Of a stretch of 28,530 bases of DNA, positions 1-7,040 are shown one piece after another. The DNA is from CAZHBA01 sp964530225 (GTDB taxonomy: Bacteria; Pseudomonadota; Alphaproteobacteria; UBA6615): the NCBI GenBank assembly GCA_964530225.1, contig CAZHBA010000068.1:1-28530 (forward strand), in the 5' to 3' direction. Every line of letters begins with the position of its first letter. Position 1 is the stretch's first letter. The notes beneath the pieces are model-generated. The model saw nothing but the letters and a program-made list of their open reading frames with translations. It was not told the DNA's origin and made no database searches. A program made the translations under genes and the position numbers.

Positions 1-33
1 GATTCAGACAAAAGCGTAATGTCAGCGCCACAC

Positions 34-107
34 GCGCTCGTAGCTCAGCTGGATAGAGTGTCGGCCTCCGAAGCCGAAGGTCACAGGTTCGAATCCTGTC
101 GGGCGCG
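34..107 (+). tRNA. tRNA-Arg (anticodon CCG)
   Basis: A complete cloverleaf can be drawn. The acceptor stem GCGCTCG (34-40) pairs with CGGGCGC (100-106) with one G-U pair, and the discriminator base is G107. The D stem is GCTC/GAGT. The anticodon stem TCGGC/GCCGA encloses the loop CTCCGAA, giving anticodon CCG, which reads the arginine codon CGG. The T arm is ACAGG-TTCGAAT-CCTGT. CCA is not encoded (CAA follows), so it must be added after transcription. No integrase gene or duplicated tRNA 3' end was seen nearby. Confidence 0.96.
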
Positions 108-189
108 CAACTTAATAACTACTAACATCTGAACTCGTCACCCCAACAATTTCGCAGCACCTCGTCGTCCATGCTTTAATGGGTGCAAA

Positions 190-195
190 TATAAT
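190..195 (+). promoter_or_regulatory. candidate -10 box upstream of the amidohydrolase gene
   Basis: A perfect TATAAT lies 22 bases before the ATG. No convincing -35 hexamer sits 16-18 bases upstream. If it is used, transcription would start at about 202, inside the GGAGAGGG ribosome-binding site, which would leave a very short leader. It is therefore only a candidate. Confidence 0.28.
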
Positions 196-216
196 AACAC
201 GGAGAGGGTTTCGGAT

Positions 217-1239
217 ATGGTGGCGCGCAACGCCAAGTGGCTGGCGCTTACGGTGGAAACGGCACTAGAGCCGGAGCTGCTAATCTGCGATCCGCACCAT
301 CATCTGTGGGTACACCGCACCGACCAGGTCGATTTGTGCTATGTGCTCGACGACATGCTGGCCGACACCAATAGCGGCCACAACATCGTCTCGACGGTAT
401 ATATCGAATGCGGCTCCGAATATCGGACAGACGGGCCGGAGGCGCTCAAGCCCGTTGGCGAAACCGAGTTCGTCAACGCCATCGCCGAGGAGAGCGCGTC
501 GGGCGCGCACGGCCTCACGCGTATTGCCGCCGGCATCGTCGGCCATACCAACCTGGCCCTGGGCGACGACGTGGTGCCGGTTCTGGAGGCGCAGATCGAA
601 GCGGGTAAGGGGCGCTTTCGCGGCATCCGCCACTCGGTGCCGTGGGACACCAGCGACGACGTGCCGGTGATCCGTGGCCCGAAACCACCGCATCTGTTGA
701 TCGACGAGACCTACCGCGCCGGGTTTTCTCACTTGGCGCGCTACAATCTGACCTACGAGGCCTGGCTCTATCATCCGCAAATTCCTGAACTGACAGACCT
801 CGCCCGCACCTTTCCCGACACCACGATTATTCTCAACCATTTAGGCGGGGTGCTGGGGGTCGGTCCCTATGCCGGTAAGCGCGAAGAAATCTTAGCTATC
901 TGGAGCACAGATGTGGCGAAGCTCGCGGCGTGCCCAAACGTTGTGGCCAAAATTGGCGGGCTCAATATGGAGGTCAATGGGTTCGGCTGGCACGAGAAGT
1001 CCAAGCCGCCGTCCAGCGAAGAACTAACGGAGGCGACGCGGCCCTATTACGAGCACATGATCGAGCTGTTCGGCGTCGACCGCTGCATGTTCGAGTCTAA
1101 CTTTCCCGTCGATAAGCTGACCTGCAGCTATGGGATTCTGTGGAATTCGTTCAAACGGCTGGTGGCGAACTATTCAGACGACGAAAAGGCGAAACTGTTT
1201 CACGACACGGCGACGCGAATCTACCGCCTCACAGCATAG
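217..1239 (+). CDS. Amidohydrolase-2 family TIM-barrel metal-dependent hydrolase
   Basis: The 340-residue protein has the amidohydrolase-2 (PF04909-like) signature. A D-P-H-H-H-L-W motif at residues 25-31 supplies the H-x-H metal ligands of the first barrel strand. An ILNHLGG motif follows near the middle. Near the C terminus an FESNFPVDK motif takes the place of the family's usual GSDxP active-site segment. Members hydrolyse or decarboxylate small carbonyl substrates, as in L-fuconolactonase-like lactonases and carboxymuconolactone hydrolases. The substrate cannot be read from the sequence. The ATG at 217 is supported by GGAGAGGG at 201-208, eight bases upstream. No signal peptide is visible, so it is probably cytoplasmic. 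It stands alone between the tRNA and the bactofilin gene and has no obvious link to the B12 genes. Confidence 0.88.
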   Translation: MVARNAKWLALTVETALEPELLICDPHHHLWVHRTDQVDLCYVLDDMLADTNSGHNIVSTVYIECGSEYRTDGPEALKPVGETEFVNAIAEESASGAHGLTRIAAGIVGHTNLALGDDVVPVLEAQIEAGKGRFRGIRHSVPWDTSDDVPVIRGPKPPHLLIDETYRAGFSHLARYNLTYEAWLYHPQIPELTDLARTFPDTTIILNHLGGVLGVGPYAGKREEILAIWSTDVAKLAACPNVVAKIGGLNMEVNGFGWHEKSKPPSSEELTEATRPYYEHMIELFGVDRCMFESNFPVDKLTCSYGILWNSFKRLVANYSDDEKAKLFHDTATRIYRLTA

Positions 1240-1566
1240 GCAGAATACGGCGCTAAAACGCGGCGATGATGATCAGTATCAGCGCCCAAACGACGAAGGC
1301 GGCGAGACTCACATAGATCGTTGTCGGCCAGCCTGCGCTCACGCCCGCGAAATGATAGATATTCTGCGAGCTGCCACAATCTTGCCGCGAGATTATGTGA
1401 ATAAGACTCTTCTGCAGTTCAATTCGGTGCTGCCGGAATGGTTCCAACTTACCCAAATAGGTTCTAGAATAGCGGTCAAACAAAATACGCTTTTGGCTAA
1501 ACCCTTAACGGCGTAGCAAAAACTAGGCAGCCATAAGATGGCGCCTGCACAGAAGTGGATGGCAAC
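1240..1566. other. Intergenic region without a supported gene
   Basis: These 327 bases separate the amidohydrolase and bactofilin genes. They are less GC-rich than the flanking genes in the 1380-1540 part. A minus-strand reading frame ending at 1253 would encode a hydrophobic C-terminal stretch of about 23 residues that resembles one membrane helix. The shortest version (GTG at 1342) would be 29 residues, but no good ribosome-binding site precedes it. A possible bactofilin promoter lies at 1442-1470. Nothing else is supported. Confidence 0.5.
1442..1470 (+). promoter_or_regulatory. candidate sigma-70-type promoter for the bactofilin gene
   Basis: TTCCAA (1442-1447, three of six matches to TTGACA) is followed by a 17-base spacer and TAGAAT (1465-1470, five of six matches to TATAAT). 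Transcription would start near 1477, giving a leader of about 90 bases. The -35 match is weak. Confidence 0.25.
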
Positions 1567-2055
1567 ATGTCTATTAGTGATAGCGAAAACGCTGCGGTTC
1601 CCCTGCCGCCCCGCAATTTGTCCGATATTCCGCCGTTGCGGCGTGATGGGCACGAAGGTGAAGGACTATCGTCATCGATTTCCCAGGGCAGCCGGATGAG
1701 TGTCGGCCCCGGTATCGAACTCAAGGGTGAAATCAGTAACTGTGCCGCCTTGGTGGTGGAAGGCAATGTCGACGCGACACTCGATGGCGAAGCCCTGGAG
1801 ATTTCCCAGCGCGGCGTGTTTACCGGAACAGTGCGGGTCGAAACCGCCGAAATCCAGGGACACTTTGAGGGCGATCTTACGGTCTCCGGGCTATTACAAA
1901 TAGAAAACGGCGGATCGGTTTCCGGCACAGTGCGTTATGGCCGTATCGAGGTTGTTGCAGGTGGTACCTTGACCGGCGATATCAGCAGAACCAGCACCGA
2001 AGAGGAGCCCGCAACGCCGATAGAAAGTGTCGAATTATCGGCCGAAGCCGACTAA
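1567..2055 (+). CDS. Bactofilin family polymer-forming cytoskeletal protein
   Basis: The product is about 162 residues, normal for a bactofilin (formerly DUF583). A flexible, proline- and charge-rich N-terminal tail of about 45 residues is followed by a roughly 95-residue core of short hydrophobic beta strands with regularly spaced Gly and Val (for example VVEGNVDATLDG, GVFTGTVRVE, HFEGDLTVSG, GSVSGTVRYG). This is the right-handed beta-helix that polymerises without nucleotide. A short acidic tail ends the protein. Bactofilins assemble into membrane-associated filaments that scaffold cell-wall enzymes or shape structures such as stalks. I chose the ATG at 1567. A GTG four codons earlier (1555) is also in frame. 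Neither start has a strong ribosome-binding site. No wall-hydrolase partner gene (M23 family) is adjacent, although one often accompanies bactofilins. Confidence 0.9.
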   Translation: MSISDSENAAVPLPPRNLSDIPPLRRDGHEGEGLSSSISQGSRMSVGPGIELKGEISNCAALVVEGNVDATLDGEALEISQRGVFTGTVRVETAEIQGHFEGDLTVSGLLQIENGGSVSGTVRYGRIEVVAGGTLTGDISRTSTEEEPATPIESVELSAEAD

Positions 2056-2062
2056 ACATTTT

Positions 2063-2087
2063 CCCTTTGCGGCGAAAGCGCGCAGGG
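2063..2087 (+). terminator. hairpin after the bactofilin gene, possible terminator
   Basis: Eight bases after the bactofilin stop, CCCTTTGCG can pair with CGCGCAGGG around the loop GCGAAAG, with one internal mismatch. No U-tract follows, so intrinsic termination is uncertain. It could instead simply stabilise the mRNA 3' end. Confidence 0.25.
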
Positions 2088-2100
2088 TAGTCGGGGCTGA

Positions 2101-2129
2101 TTGACAGTTCATAGACGGCTACCTACATT
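2101..2129 (+). promoter_or_regulatory. candidate sigma-70-type promoter upstream of the DJ-1-like gene
   Basis: A perfect -35 box TTGACA (2101-2106) is followed by a 17-base spacer and TACATT (2124-2129, four of six matches to TATAAT). It lies in the non-coding stretch between two genes on the same strand. The leader before the ATG at 2263 would be about 125 bases. I see no riboswitch or strong hairpin in that leader. Confidence 0.45.
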
Positions 2130-2262
2130 CCGGCCACCAAAGACATCCCCTACCGGTGTAAACGGTCGTGCAAGGCATGACCGTTGGCGATTGCGGCCCG
2201 TCCATACGATGGCGTCGCCCCGCGATAACTACGCCAGAGGCCACAACATTGAGGAGATCAAC

Positions 2263-2820
2263 ATGCCGGAAAATGCCCTACCAATCGCCATTGTCGCGGC
2301 CGCCGGTTTTGTCGAGCAAACTCTGACAAACACCCAGAAAGCCTTGATCGCCACCAACCTTCCCTTTCATGTCATCACCCCGGAAGGTGCATTGATACAG
2401 GGCTGGCACGAAAATGCCTGGGGCCATCATTTCATGGCCGATGAGAAACTGGCCGACGTAATCTCGGCGGATTATTGCGGGCTTATCCTGCTCGACGGAT
2501 CCAACTCCGCCGACAGCCTAACGGAAAATGCCCACGCCAAACGTCTGGTAAAAGCCTTCATGGATAGTGGCAAGCCGGTCCTCGCGATTGAAGATGCAAT
2601 CCGCATATTAATTGCTGCCGGGACGGTCTCCGGACGGCGTATCGCCGCACCGGAAGCGTTGCGCAGCGACCTGACCCGCGACAGCGTAGAATTGGTCGAG
2701 TCGGAATCGCTTGCGACCGACGGCGCGCTCGTCACCGCAACCGCCGAAGCTTCCAAAACAGCCCGCCTCGAGGCCTTCCTTGGGCTGCTTGCCTCAGGTT
2801 CGGTGCCGCAAGCCGCCTAA
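2263..2820 (+). CDS. DJ-1/PfpI-fold (class I glutamine amidotransferase-like) protein lacking the usual catalytic cysteine
   Basis: The 185-residue product follows the DJ-1/PfpI layout. A first beta strand (PIAIVAAAGF, residues 7-16) is followed by FHVITPEGALIQGW at 35-48. CGLILLDGSNSADSL at 72-86 corresponds to the family's 'lvlPGG' segment. The helix VKAFMDSGKP leads into the nucleophile elbow VLAIEDAIRILIAAG at 106-120. Family members normally read A-I-C-H-G at the elbow. Here residue 110 is Glu where the nucleophilic Cys should be, and the following residues are D-A rather than H-G. The fold is probably kept while protease, deglycase or hydratase chemistry is lost or changed. The ATG at 2263 is chosen because GAGGAG precedes it at good spacing. 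The frame is open further upstream, but that part looks non-coding. The catalase C-terminal domain has the same fold, but no catalase part is present. Confidence 0.8.
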   Translation: MPENALPIAIVAAAGFVEQTLTNTQKALIATNLPFHVITPEGALIQGWHENAWGHHFMADEKLADVISADYCGLILLDGSNSADSLTENAHAKRLVKAFMDSGKPVLAIEDAIRILIAAGTVSGRRIAAPEALRSDLTRDSVELVESESLATDGALVTATAEASKTARLEAFLGLLASGSVPQAA

Positions 2821-2836
2821 CTAGCTGAAAGCATAA

Positions 2837-2882
2837 ATACAAAATCACGACAGTTCTCCCGTTTAGCGCCCGCATTTTGTAT
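2837..2882. repeat. inverted and direct repeats upstream of mmcB
   Basis: ATACAAAAT (2837-2845) and ATTTTGTAT (2874-2882) are perfect inverted repeats separated by 28 bases. ATAAATAC also occurs twice in direct orientation, at 2833-2840 and 2881-2888. The second copy abuts the mmcB start region and contains a TATAAA-like -10 element only about 12 bases before the ATG. It could be an operator or part of a promoter giving a nearly leaderless mmcB transcript. It could also be a hairpin at the end of the preceding gene. Confidence 0.35.
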
Positions 2883-2893
2883 AAATACGGGCG

Positions 2894-3346
2894 ATGGTTA
2901 ATTCCGCAGACACGGCGGTGACGGCACCGGATTTGACGCGCCAGGTAACCCGGGGCGTGTGCCGTTATCTGTCCGACCTGAGGTACAGCATTCTCACCGA
3001 ATTCACGTTAAAGAACGGCCGGCGGGCCGACATCATCGGCCTAGGCCACGATGGCAGCGTGGTTATCATCGAAGTAAAGGTCAGCGTCGCCAACCTGAAA
3101 GCAGACCAGAAATGGCCGGAATACGAGGACTTTTGCGATCAGCTATTTTTCGCAACGCCACGCGACTTTCCCCTCGAACTTCTGCCGCCGAAATGCGGTA
3201 TATTAGTAGCCGACAATTGGAGCGGCGACGAGATACGGGCTGCCGAAATCTCACCCCTGCATGCTAGCCGGCGCCAGGTGTTGACCCTTAAACTGGCGCA
3301 CACAGCCGCACAGCAACTCTACAATTTGACCAACCCGCGGTTTTAG
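2894..3346 (+). CDS. mmcB: MmcB family DNA repair protein (PD-(D/E)XK nuclease-like fold)
   Basis: The 150-residue protein matches the alphaproteobacterial MmcB family (PF06319-like). The nuclease-like core is visible: E36 in the first strand region, D46 in GRRADIIGL, and the E-x-K pair E60/K62 in VVIIEVKVS. KADQKWPEYEDFCDQLFFA (about 69-87) is also typical of the family. MmcB was described in Caulobacter as a DNA-damage-inducible protein contributing to tolerance of mitomycin C-type lesions. Its precise biochemical role is not settled. I looked for the alphaproteobacterial LexA operator (GTTC-N7-GTTC or the reverse) in the 73 bases upstream and did not find it. No clear ribosome-binding site precedes the ATG. 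The gene converges on hldE with only ten bases between the stop codons. Confidence 0.88.
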   Translation: MVNSADTAVTAPDLTRQVTRGVCRYLSDLRYSILTEFTLKNGRRADIIGLGHDGSVVIIEVKVSVANLKADQKWPEYEDFCDQLFFATPRDFPLELLPPKCGILVADNWSGDEIRAAEISPLHASRRQVLTLKLAHTAAQQLYNLTNPRF

Positions 3347-3356
3347 AAGGGAAACC

Positions 3357-4820
3357 CTAGCGTACCAAGCGTTGGATGGTCGCAGTGGTCGAAAATCCGT
3401 CAACCAAATCGGCCAAAACAACGCGACCACCATAGGCTTCGACGATATCACCGCCAACGACGGCGTCGAGCTCGTAATCCTCGCCCTTTACCAAGACGTC
3501 GGGGCGGATTTGGCGAATCAGTTCAAGCGGCGTGTCGTCATCAAATACGACCACAACATCGACCGCGGCCACCGAGGCTAGAACAAGACCCCGTGCAGCG
3601 GCATCCTGCACGGGACGCCCCTCGCCTTTTAGCCGAGTGACCGAAGCATCGCTGTTAAGGCCTACAATAAGACGGTCACTTGCCGATTTAGCCTGTTCAA
3701 GCAACGAAATATGCCCGGGGTGAACCAGATCGAAACAGCCATTGGTAAATCCGACGGTCAGACCGCGCGAGCGCCATTGAGCGACCTGTTCGGCTAATCG
3801 TTTCTGATCAACAATTTTATCTGGAATACTCGCCGCGGCATCCACCGCATCAGCCAACTCGGCGTTTCGAACTACCGCGGTTCCTACTTTGGCGACAACC
3901 AGACTCGCAGCAATATTTGCCAGTTGCGCTGCTTCAGCGATCGACATACCCGCCGCTAAACCGGTGGCCAGGACCGCCACTACAGTATCGCCGGCACCAG
4001 ACACATCAAAAATTTCGCGCGCCAACGCTGGTAGGTGAACCGGTGCTCCTTCGGAGGATACCAACGACATACCCTCTCCACCGCGCGTCACCAAAATATG
4101 CCGTGCGCCACAGCTCTCAATCAGGTGCTGAGCTGCGGCAACGATCTCATCTGAGCCGCCGGTGGCCATACGAGCCGCCTTGCTCAGCTCCCTGCGGTTG
4201 GGCGTCAAAATATCGGCACCGGAATATTTGGCGTAGTCGGCACCCTTGGGGTCGACAATAACAGGAACCTTCGCCGCTTGCGCAGCCGCGATAGCTTGGC
4301 AGATCACTTCGTCGGTTAACACACCCTTGCCGTAGTCGGATAGGATCATCGCGCCCGGTGCCGACAGGCTCAAGGCGGCGGTTGCGGTTTCCACGGCACG
4401 TTCCAACAAGTTCTGGGCAGGGTCTCCAGTGGTTTCATCGTCGGCGCGCAATAGCTGCTGGCCACCGGCGATGAAGCGAGTCTTTACCGTCGTCGAACGG
4501 CCAGAATCGACCAGTAATTGGGGATCGATCCCGTCCATTCCGGCAAGCAGATCGCGCACCTGAACGCCCAACGTATCATCGCCGACAACAGATACCAATT
4601 GCGCTGCGGCACCAAGCGCGGCGATGTTGCACACAACGTTTCCTGCACCCCCGATAGCGCGCGTGCGGTGGTTGACATTCAATACCGGGATCGGCGCTTC
4701 AGGAGACACCCTTTCGACATCGCCATAGACGAACTGGTCGAGCATCACATCGCCAATGCACAGCACGGCAGCATTGTTGAGCTTCGGCAACCAGTTATGC
4801 AAGCTTTGAATCGTTGTCAT
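3357..4820 (-). CDS. hldE: Bifunctional heptose 7-phosphate kinase / heptose 1-phosphate adenylyltransferase
   Basis: The 487-residue protein is a full-length two-domain HldE (RfaE). The N-terminal ribokinase-family kinase (about residues 15-320) shows the sugar-binding GGAGN near residue 57 and the anion-hole and catalytic-base motif DVSGAGDT near residue 271. The C-terminal nucleotidyltransferase domain (about 340-487) has TNGCFDLVHPGHISLL near residue 358, with its HxGH nucleotide-binding signature. It phosphorylates D-glycero-beta-D-manno-heptose 7-phosphate and, after a phosphatase step, adenylates the 1-phosphate, giving the ADP-heptose precursor of the LPS inner core in the cytoplasm. 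It lies downstream of regBA on the same strand, separated by 225 bases, so it may have its own promoter. A perfect short palindrome lies just upstream at 4849-4861. Confidence 0.96.
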   Translation of the reverse strand: MTTIQSLHNWLPKLNNAAVLCIGDVMLDQFVYGDVERVSPEAPIPVLNVNHRTRAIGGAGNVVCNIAALGAAAQLVSVVGDDTLGVQVRDLLAGMDGIDPQLLVDSGRSTTVKTRFIAGGQQLLRADDETTGDPAQNLLERAVETATAALSLSAPGAMILSDYGKGVLTDEVICQAIAAAQAAKVPVIVDPKGADYAKYSGADILTPNRRELSKAARMATGGSDEIVAAAQHLIESCGARHILVTRGGEGMSLVSSEGAPVHLPALAREIFDVSGAGDTVVAVLATGLAAGMSIAEAAQLANIAASLVVAKVGTAVVRNAELADAVDAAASIPDKIVDQKRLAEQVAQWRSRGLTVGFTNGCFDLVHPGHISLLEQAKSASDRLIVGLNSDASVTRLKGEGRPVQDAAARGLVLASVAAVDVVVVFDDDTPLELIRQIRPDVLVKGEDYELDAVVGGDIVEAYGGRVVLADLVDGFSTTATIQRLVR

Positions 4821-4848
4821 CGTCCTTGTAATAGCAGGTGCGCCGGGC

Positions 4849-4861
4849 GGACGTCACGTCC
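4849..4861. promoter_or_regulatory. perfect palindrome GGACGT-C-ACGTCC upstream of hldE
   Basis: A 6-1-6 perfect inverted repeat lies 28 bases upstream of the hldE start codon on the minus strand, where an operator or promoter element could sit. No second copy was noticed in the window. It could be chance in GC-rich DNA. Confidence 0.25.
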
Positions 4862-5045
4862 CTGCCTGCGTTTGGCGCGACGCGGTATTTGCGCATAGGA
4901 TGCCAGCCAGCAGGAGTTTACAAAATGGGTTATTTCTCATAGCCAACATATTGATAACTAGGGGTGCCAGCGCAGACCTGCGACGTTCGCCCAGTTTGGT
5001 GAACCAGCTTGGCATGGTTTGGCGAAAATTTCCTTCGCTAAAAAC

Positions 5046-5621
5046 CTACTCGCGCGGCGCGTGCTTCGCCAAAATACGTTGCAATGTGCGCCGGTGCATG
5101 TTCAGCCGCCGCGCGGTTTCCGACACGTTGCGATCGCATTGCTCGTAAACCCTTTGGATATGCTCCCAGCGTACCCGGTCGGCCGACATGGGCCGCTCCG
5201 GCGGTGGCGGAAGCGCATGTTCGTCACTCAACAGCGCGGCCGCCACCTGGTCGGCATCCGCCGGCTTGGGCAAATAATCGATAGCGCCGGCCTTAACCGC
5301 AGCCACCGCGGTGGCAATATTGCCGTAGCCAGTCAAGACGATGATACGGACGTCACTGCGCGTCTCGCGCAATATTTCGACGACCTCTAGTCCACTGCCG
5401 TCACCCAGACGCAAATCAACGACGGCGTATTTAGGATAGTTGACGAGCGCGAGATGTTTACCCTCGGCAGCGCTTTCGGCCACCACCACAACGAAGCCCC
5501 TGCGCTCCATCGCCTTGGCCAACTGGTTGCGGAGATTTAGTTCATCATCGACGATCAGCAGCGACATGTCGCTGGATGAAGACGCCGTGTCGTGTGATGA
5601 GTGTTGGCTTTGCTGTTTCAT
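5046..5621 (-). CDS. regA: RegA/PrrA/ActR-type redox response regulator
   Basis: The 191-residue regulator has an N-terminal receiver domain: acidic pocket D25/D26, phosphoacceptor D69 in VVDLRLGDG, T97 in VLTGYG and K119 in LPKPAD. A proline-rich linker (PPPPERP, about 138-144) and a short Fis-type helix-turn-helix (about 164-186, SETARRLNMHRRTLQRIL) follow. This short architecture is that of RegA/PrrA/ActR, the global redox regulator of alphaproteobacteria, which controls respiration, photosynthesis, carbon and nitrogen fixation genes. The ATG at 5621 leaves 19 bases after the regB stop. An upstream in-frame start would overlap regB and adds a non-conserved stretch. The phosphate comes from the RegB kinase encoded immediately upstream. 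Family members often regulate their own locus, but no binding site can be called here. Confidence 0.92.
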   Translation of the reverse strand: MKQQSQHSSHDTASSSSDMSLLIVDDELNLRNQLAKAMERRGFVVVVAESAAEGKHLALVNYPKYAVVDLRLGDGSGLEVVEILRETRSDVRIIVLTGYGNIATAVAAVKAGAIDYLPKPADADQVAAALLSDEHALPPPPERPMSADRVRWEHIQRVYEQCDRNVSETARRLNMHRRTLQRILAKHAPRE

Positions 5622-5640
5622 GATTACCCGAACACCGCGC

Positions 5641-6981
5641 CTAGGCGTTAATATCAAGACTCGCACGCGGCCATGTGATGGCTACTTCCCCACCATCGAC
5701 ATGTCCACCCACACCACGTAGGTTACCAGCAATAAGCCGACCTCCAGTACGTCGCAGCAACAATTGCGCAATAAAAATCCCCAGCCCTAGATGCCCTTCT
5801 CCGCGGCTAGATACATAGGGTTCGCCGACACGGTCGAGTACGGCAGGTGCAAATCCCGGACCATCGTCGCAAACCGTCACAGTGATTGTCTCCTCACTCC
5901 AAGCGACGCTTATGGCGACGCTATTGCGGGCGAATTGTACGGCATTTTGGATAATATTGCCCAACCCATGATTAAATTCAGGACTATTGGCAACCACAGG
6001 CTCGGGACTGTCATCATCGGCCACAGTATCGATACCCAGTGAAATGCCAGCTTCGAGATGGCGGTCAGCGGCAGCGCTCACCGTCGCCGACAACGGTGTT
6101 TGCACGAAAAGATCGGCGCTATCGTCGGTTTCCGGTTGGACTGCCAGCTCGGCTAATATTTCCCGGCAACGGTAGGCTTCGGCTTGCAGAATGGTAATGT
6201 CCTCGGCGTAAGGTCCATCTTCTGGCATTTCCCGGCTTAGTTCTGTCGCCGTGACCAGGATTGTCGACAACGGGCTTCCGAGTTCATGCGCCGCCGCCGC
6301 CGCCAGGCCACCCACCGCCGATAACTGTTGCTCGCGGGCCAGCGCCAGCTGCGTCGCTGACAGAGCATTCGACATCCGCCGACCCTCGGCGGCAAGGCTA
6401 TCGGCGTAAACAGCCAGGAACAGCGTTCCGGTCACCACCGCCGCCCACAGGCCCCAAACATACAGGCCGGGTAATTCTAGGCCAAGAGCTGGCCAGGGCA
6501 GCGGTAGATGGTTAAACACTAATAAGGTCGTGCAAACAACGACCAATGCGCACAGGATTGCCGTCGCCCGCCGGGTCAAGACCGTTGCCGAAACGGTTAC
6601 CGGTCCCAGGAACAGGAGTGCGAACGGATTGGTCAGGCCACCTGTGAGATATAGCAACAGCGCCAACTGCAGCGTATCGAAGGCTAGGTAGGTTGCCGCC
6701 TCCCATTCCTTTAGCCGCCCTTGCTCCGGACGGCGGAACGTCATCGCCAGATTTAGTACTACCGACACGCTAACCACAGCCAGCGCCGCGTTTATCGGCA
6801 ACGTCCAATCCATTCCGAAGCGCACCAGAAACAGCGTCACCAATTGCCCGGTAATGGCGACCCAACGAATACGGGTCAGCGTACGCAAACGCACCCGACC
6901 GCCATTATCCGGCAGCAAACCGGAAACATCCGTGGGAATCTCCTCCGGTGGCATTAGGCGTGTGGTTTCAGCTTGCTTCAT
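5641..6981 (-). CDS. regB: RegB/PrrB/ActS-type redox sensor histidine kinase
   Basis: With the ATG at 6981 the protein is 446 residues, close to known RegB proteins (about 460). Six hydrophobic segments lie between about residues 40 and 195. The quinone-site heptapeptide GGLTNPF at 114-120 is diagnostic of RegB. The dimerisation/H-box has H232 in AAAHELGSPLS. A cysteine in EAYRCREIL (C272) corresponds to the redox-active cysteine of the family. The ATPase has N-box NIIQNA (342-347), G1 DDGPGF (372-377) and a G2-like GHLGLGIF (396-403). It senses the quinone pool or redox state at the inner membrane and phosphorylates RegA. A GTG at 7074 is in frame, preceded by GAGGAAG, and would overlap cobT by 34 bases; I consider it less likely because the added residues look unconserved. 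regB follows cobT on the same strand. Confidence 0.93.
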   Translation of the reverse strand: MKQAETTRLMPPEEIPTDVSGLLPDNGGRVRLRTLTRIRWVAITGQLVTLFLVRFGMDWTLPINAALAVVSVSVVLNLAMTFRRPEQGRLKEWEAATYLAFDTLQLALLLYLTGGLTNPFALLFLGPVTVSATVLTRRATAILCALVVVCTTLLVFNHLPLPWPALGLELPGLYVWGLWAAVVTGTLFLAVYADSLAAEGRRMSNALSATQLALAREQQLSAVGGLAAAAAHELGSPLSTILVTATELSREMPEDGPYAEDITILQAEAYRCREILAELAVQPETDDSADLFVQTPLSATVSAAADRHLEAGISLGIDTVADDDSPEPVVANSPEFNHGLGNIIQNAVQFARNSVAISVAWSEETITVTVCDDGPGFAPAVLDRVGEPYVSSRGEGHLGLGIFIAQLLLRRTGGRLIAGNLRGVGGHVDGGEVAITWPRASLDINA

Positions 6982-7040
6982 ATCGTTCTGTTGCCGTTGC
7001 GGTCCAATGATAGCGGCCGCAATGTTGGCCCCCTCCGCCG

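Noticed and set aside
34..107. tRNA-Arg as an integration site for a genomic island
   Set aside because: No integrase gene, no repeat of the tRNA 3' end and no phage or mobile genes were found in the window.
280..840. A 186-codon minus-strand reading frame over the amidohydrolase gene
   Set aside because: It is a shadow of the plus-strand gene, which has a good ribosome-binding site and catalytic motifs.
2846..2870. A LexA operator upstream of mmcB
   Set aside because: GTTC at 2853 is followed by GTTT after four bases, not by GTTC after seven. It does not fit the alphaproteobacterial consensus.
5025..5045. A terminator hairpin after regA (GCGAA/TTCGC)
   Set aside because: The stem is only five base pairs and is not followed by a U-tract on the minus strand.
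4900..5148. An 82-codon plus-strand frame in the hldE-regA gap
   Set aside because: It runs into regA in antisense, has no ribosome-binding site and no recognisable motif.
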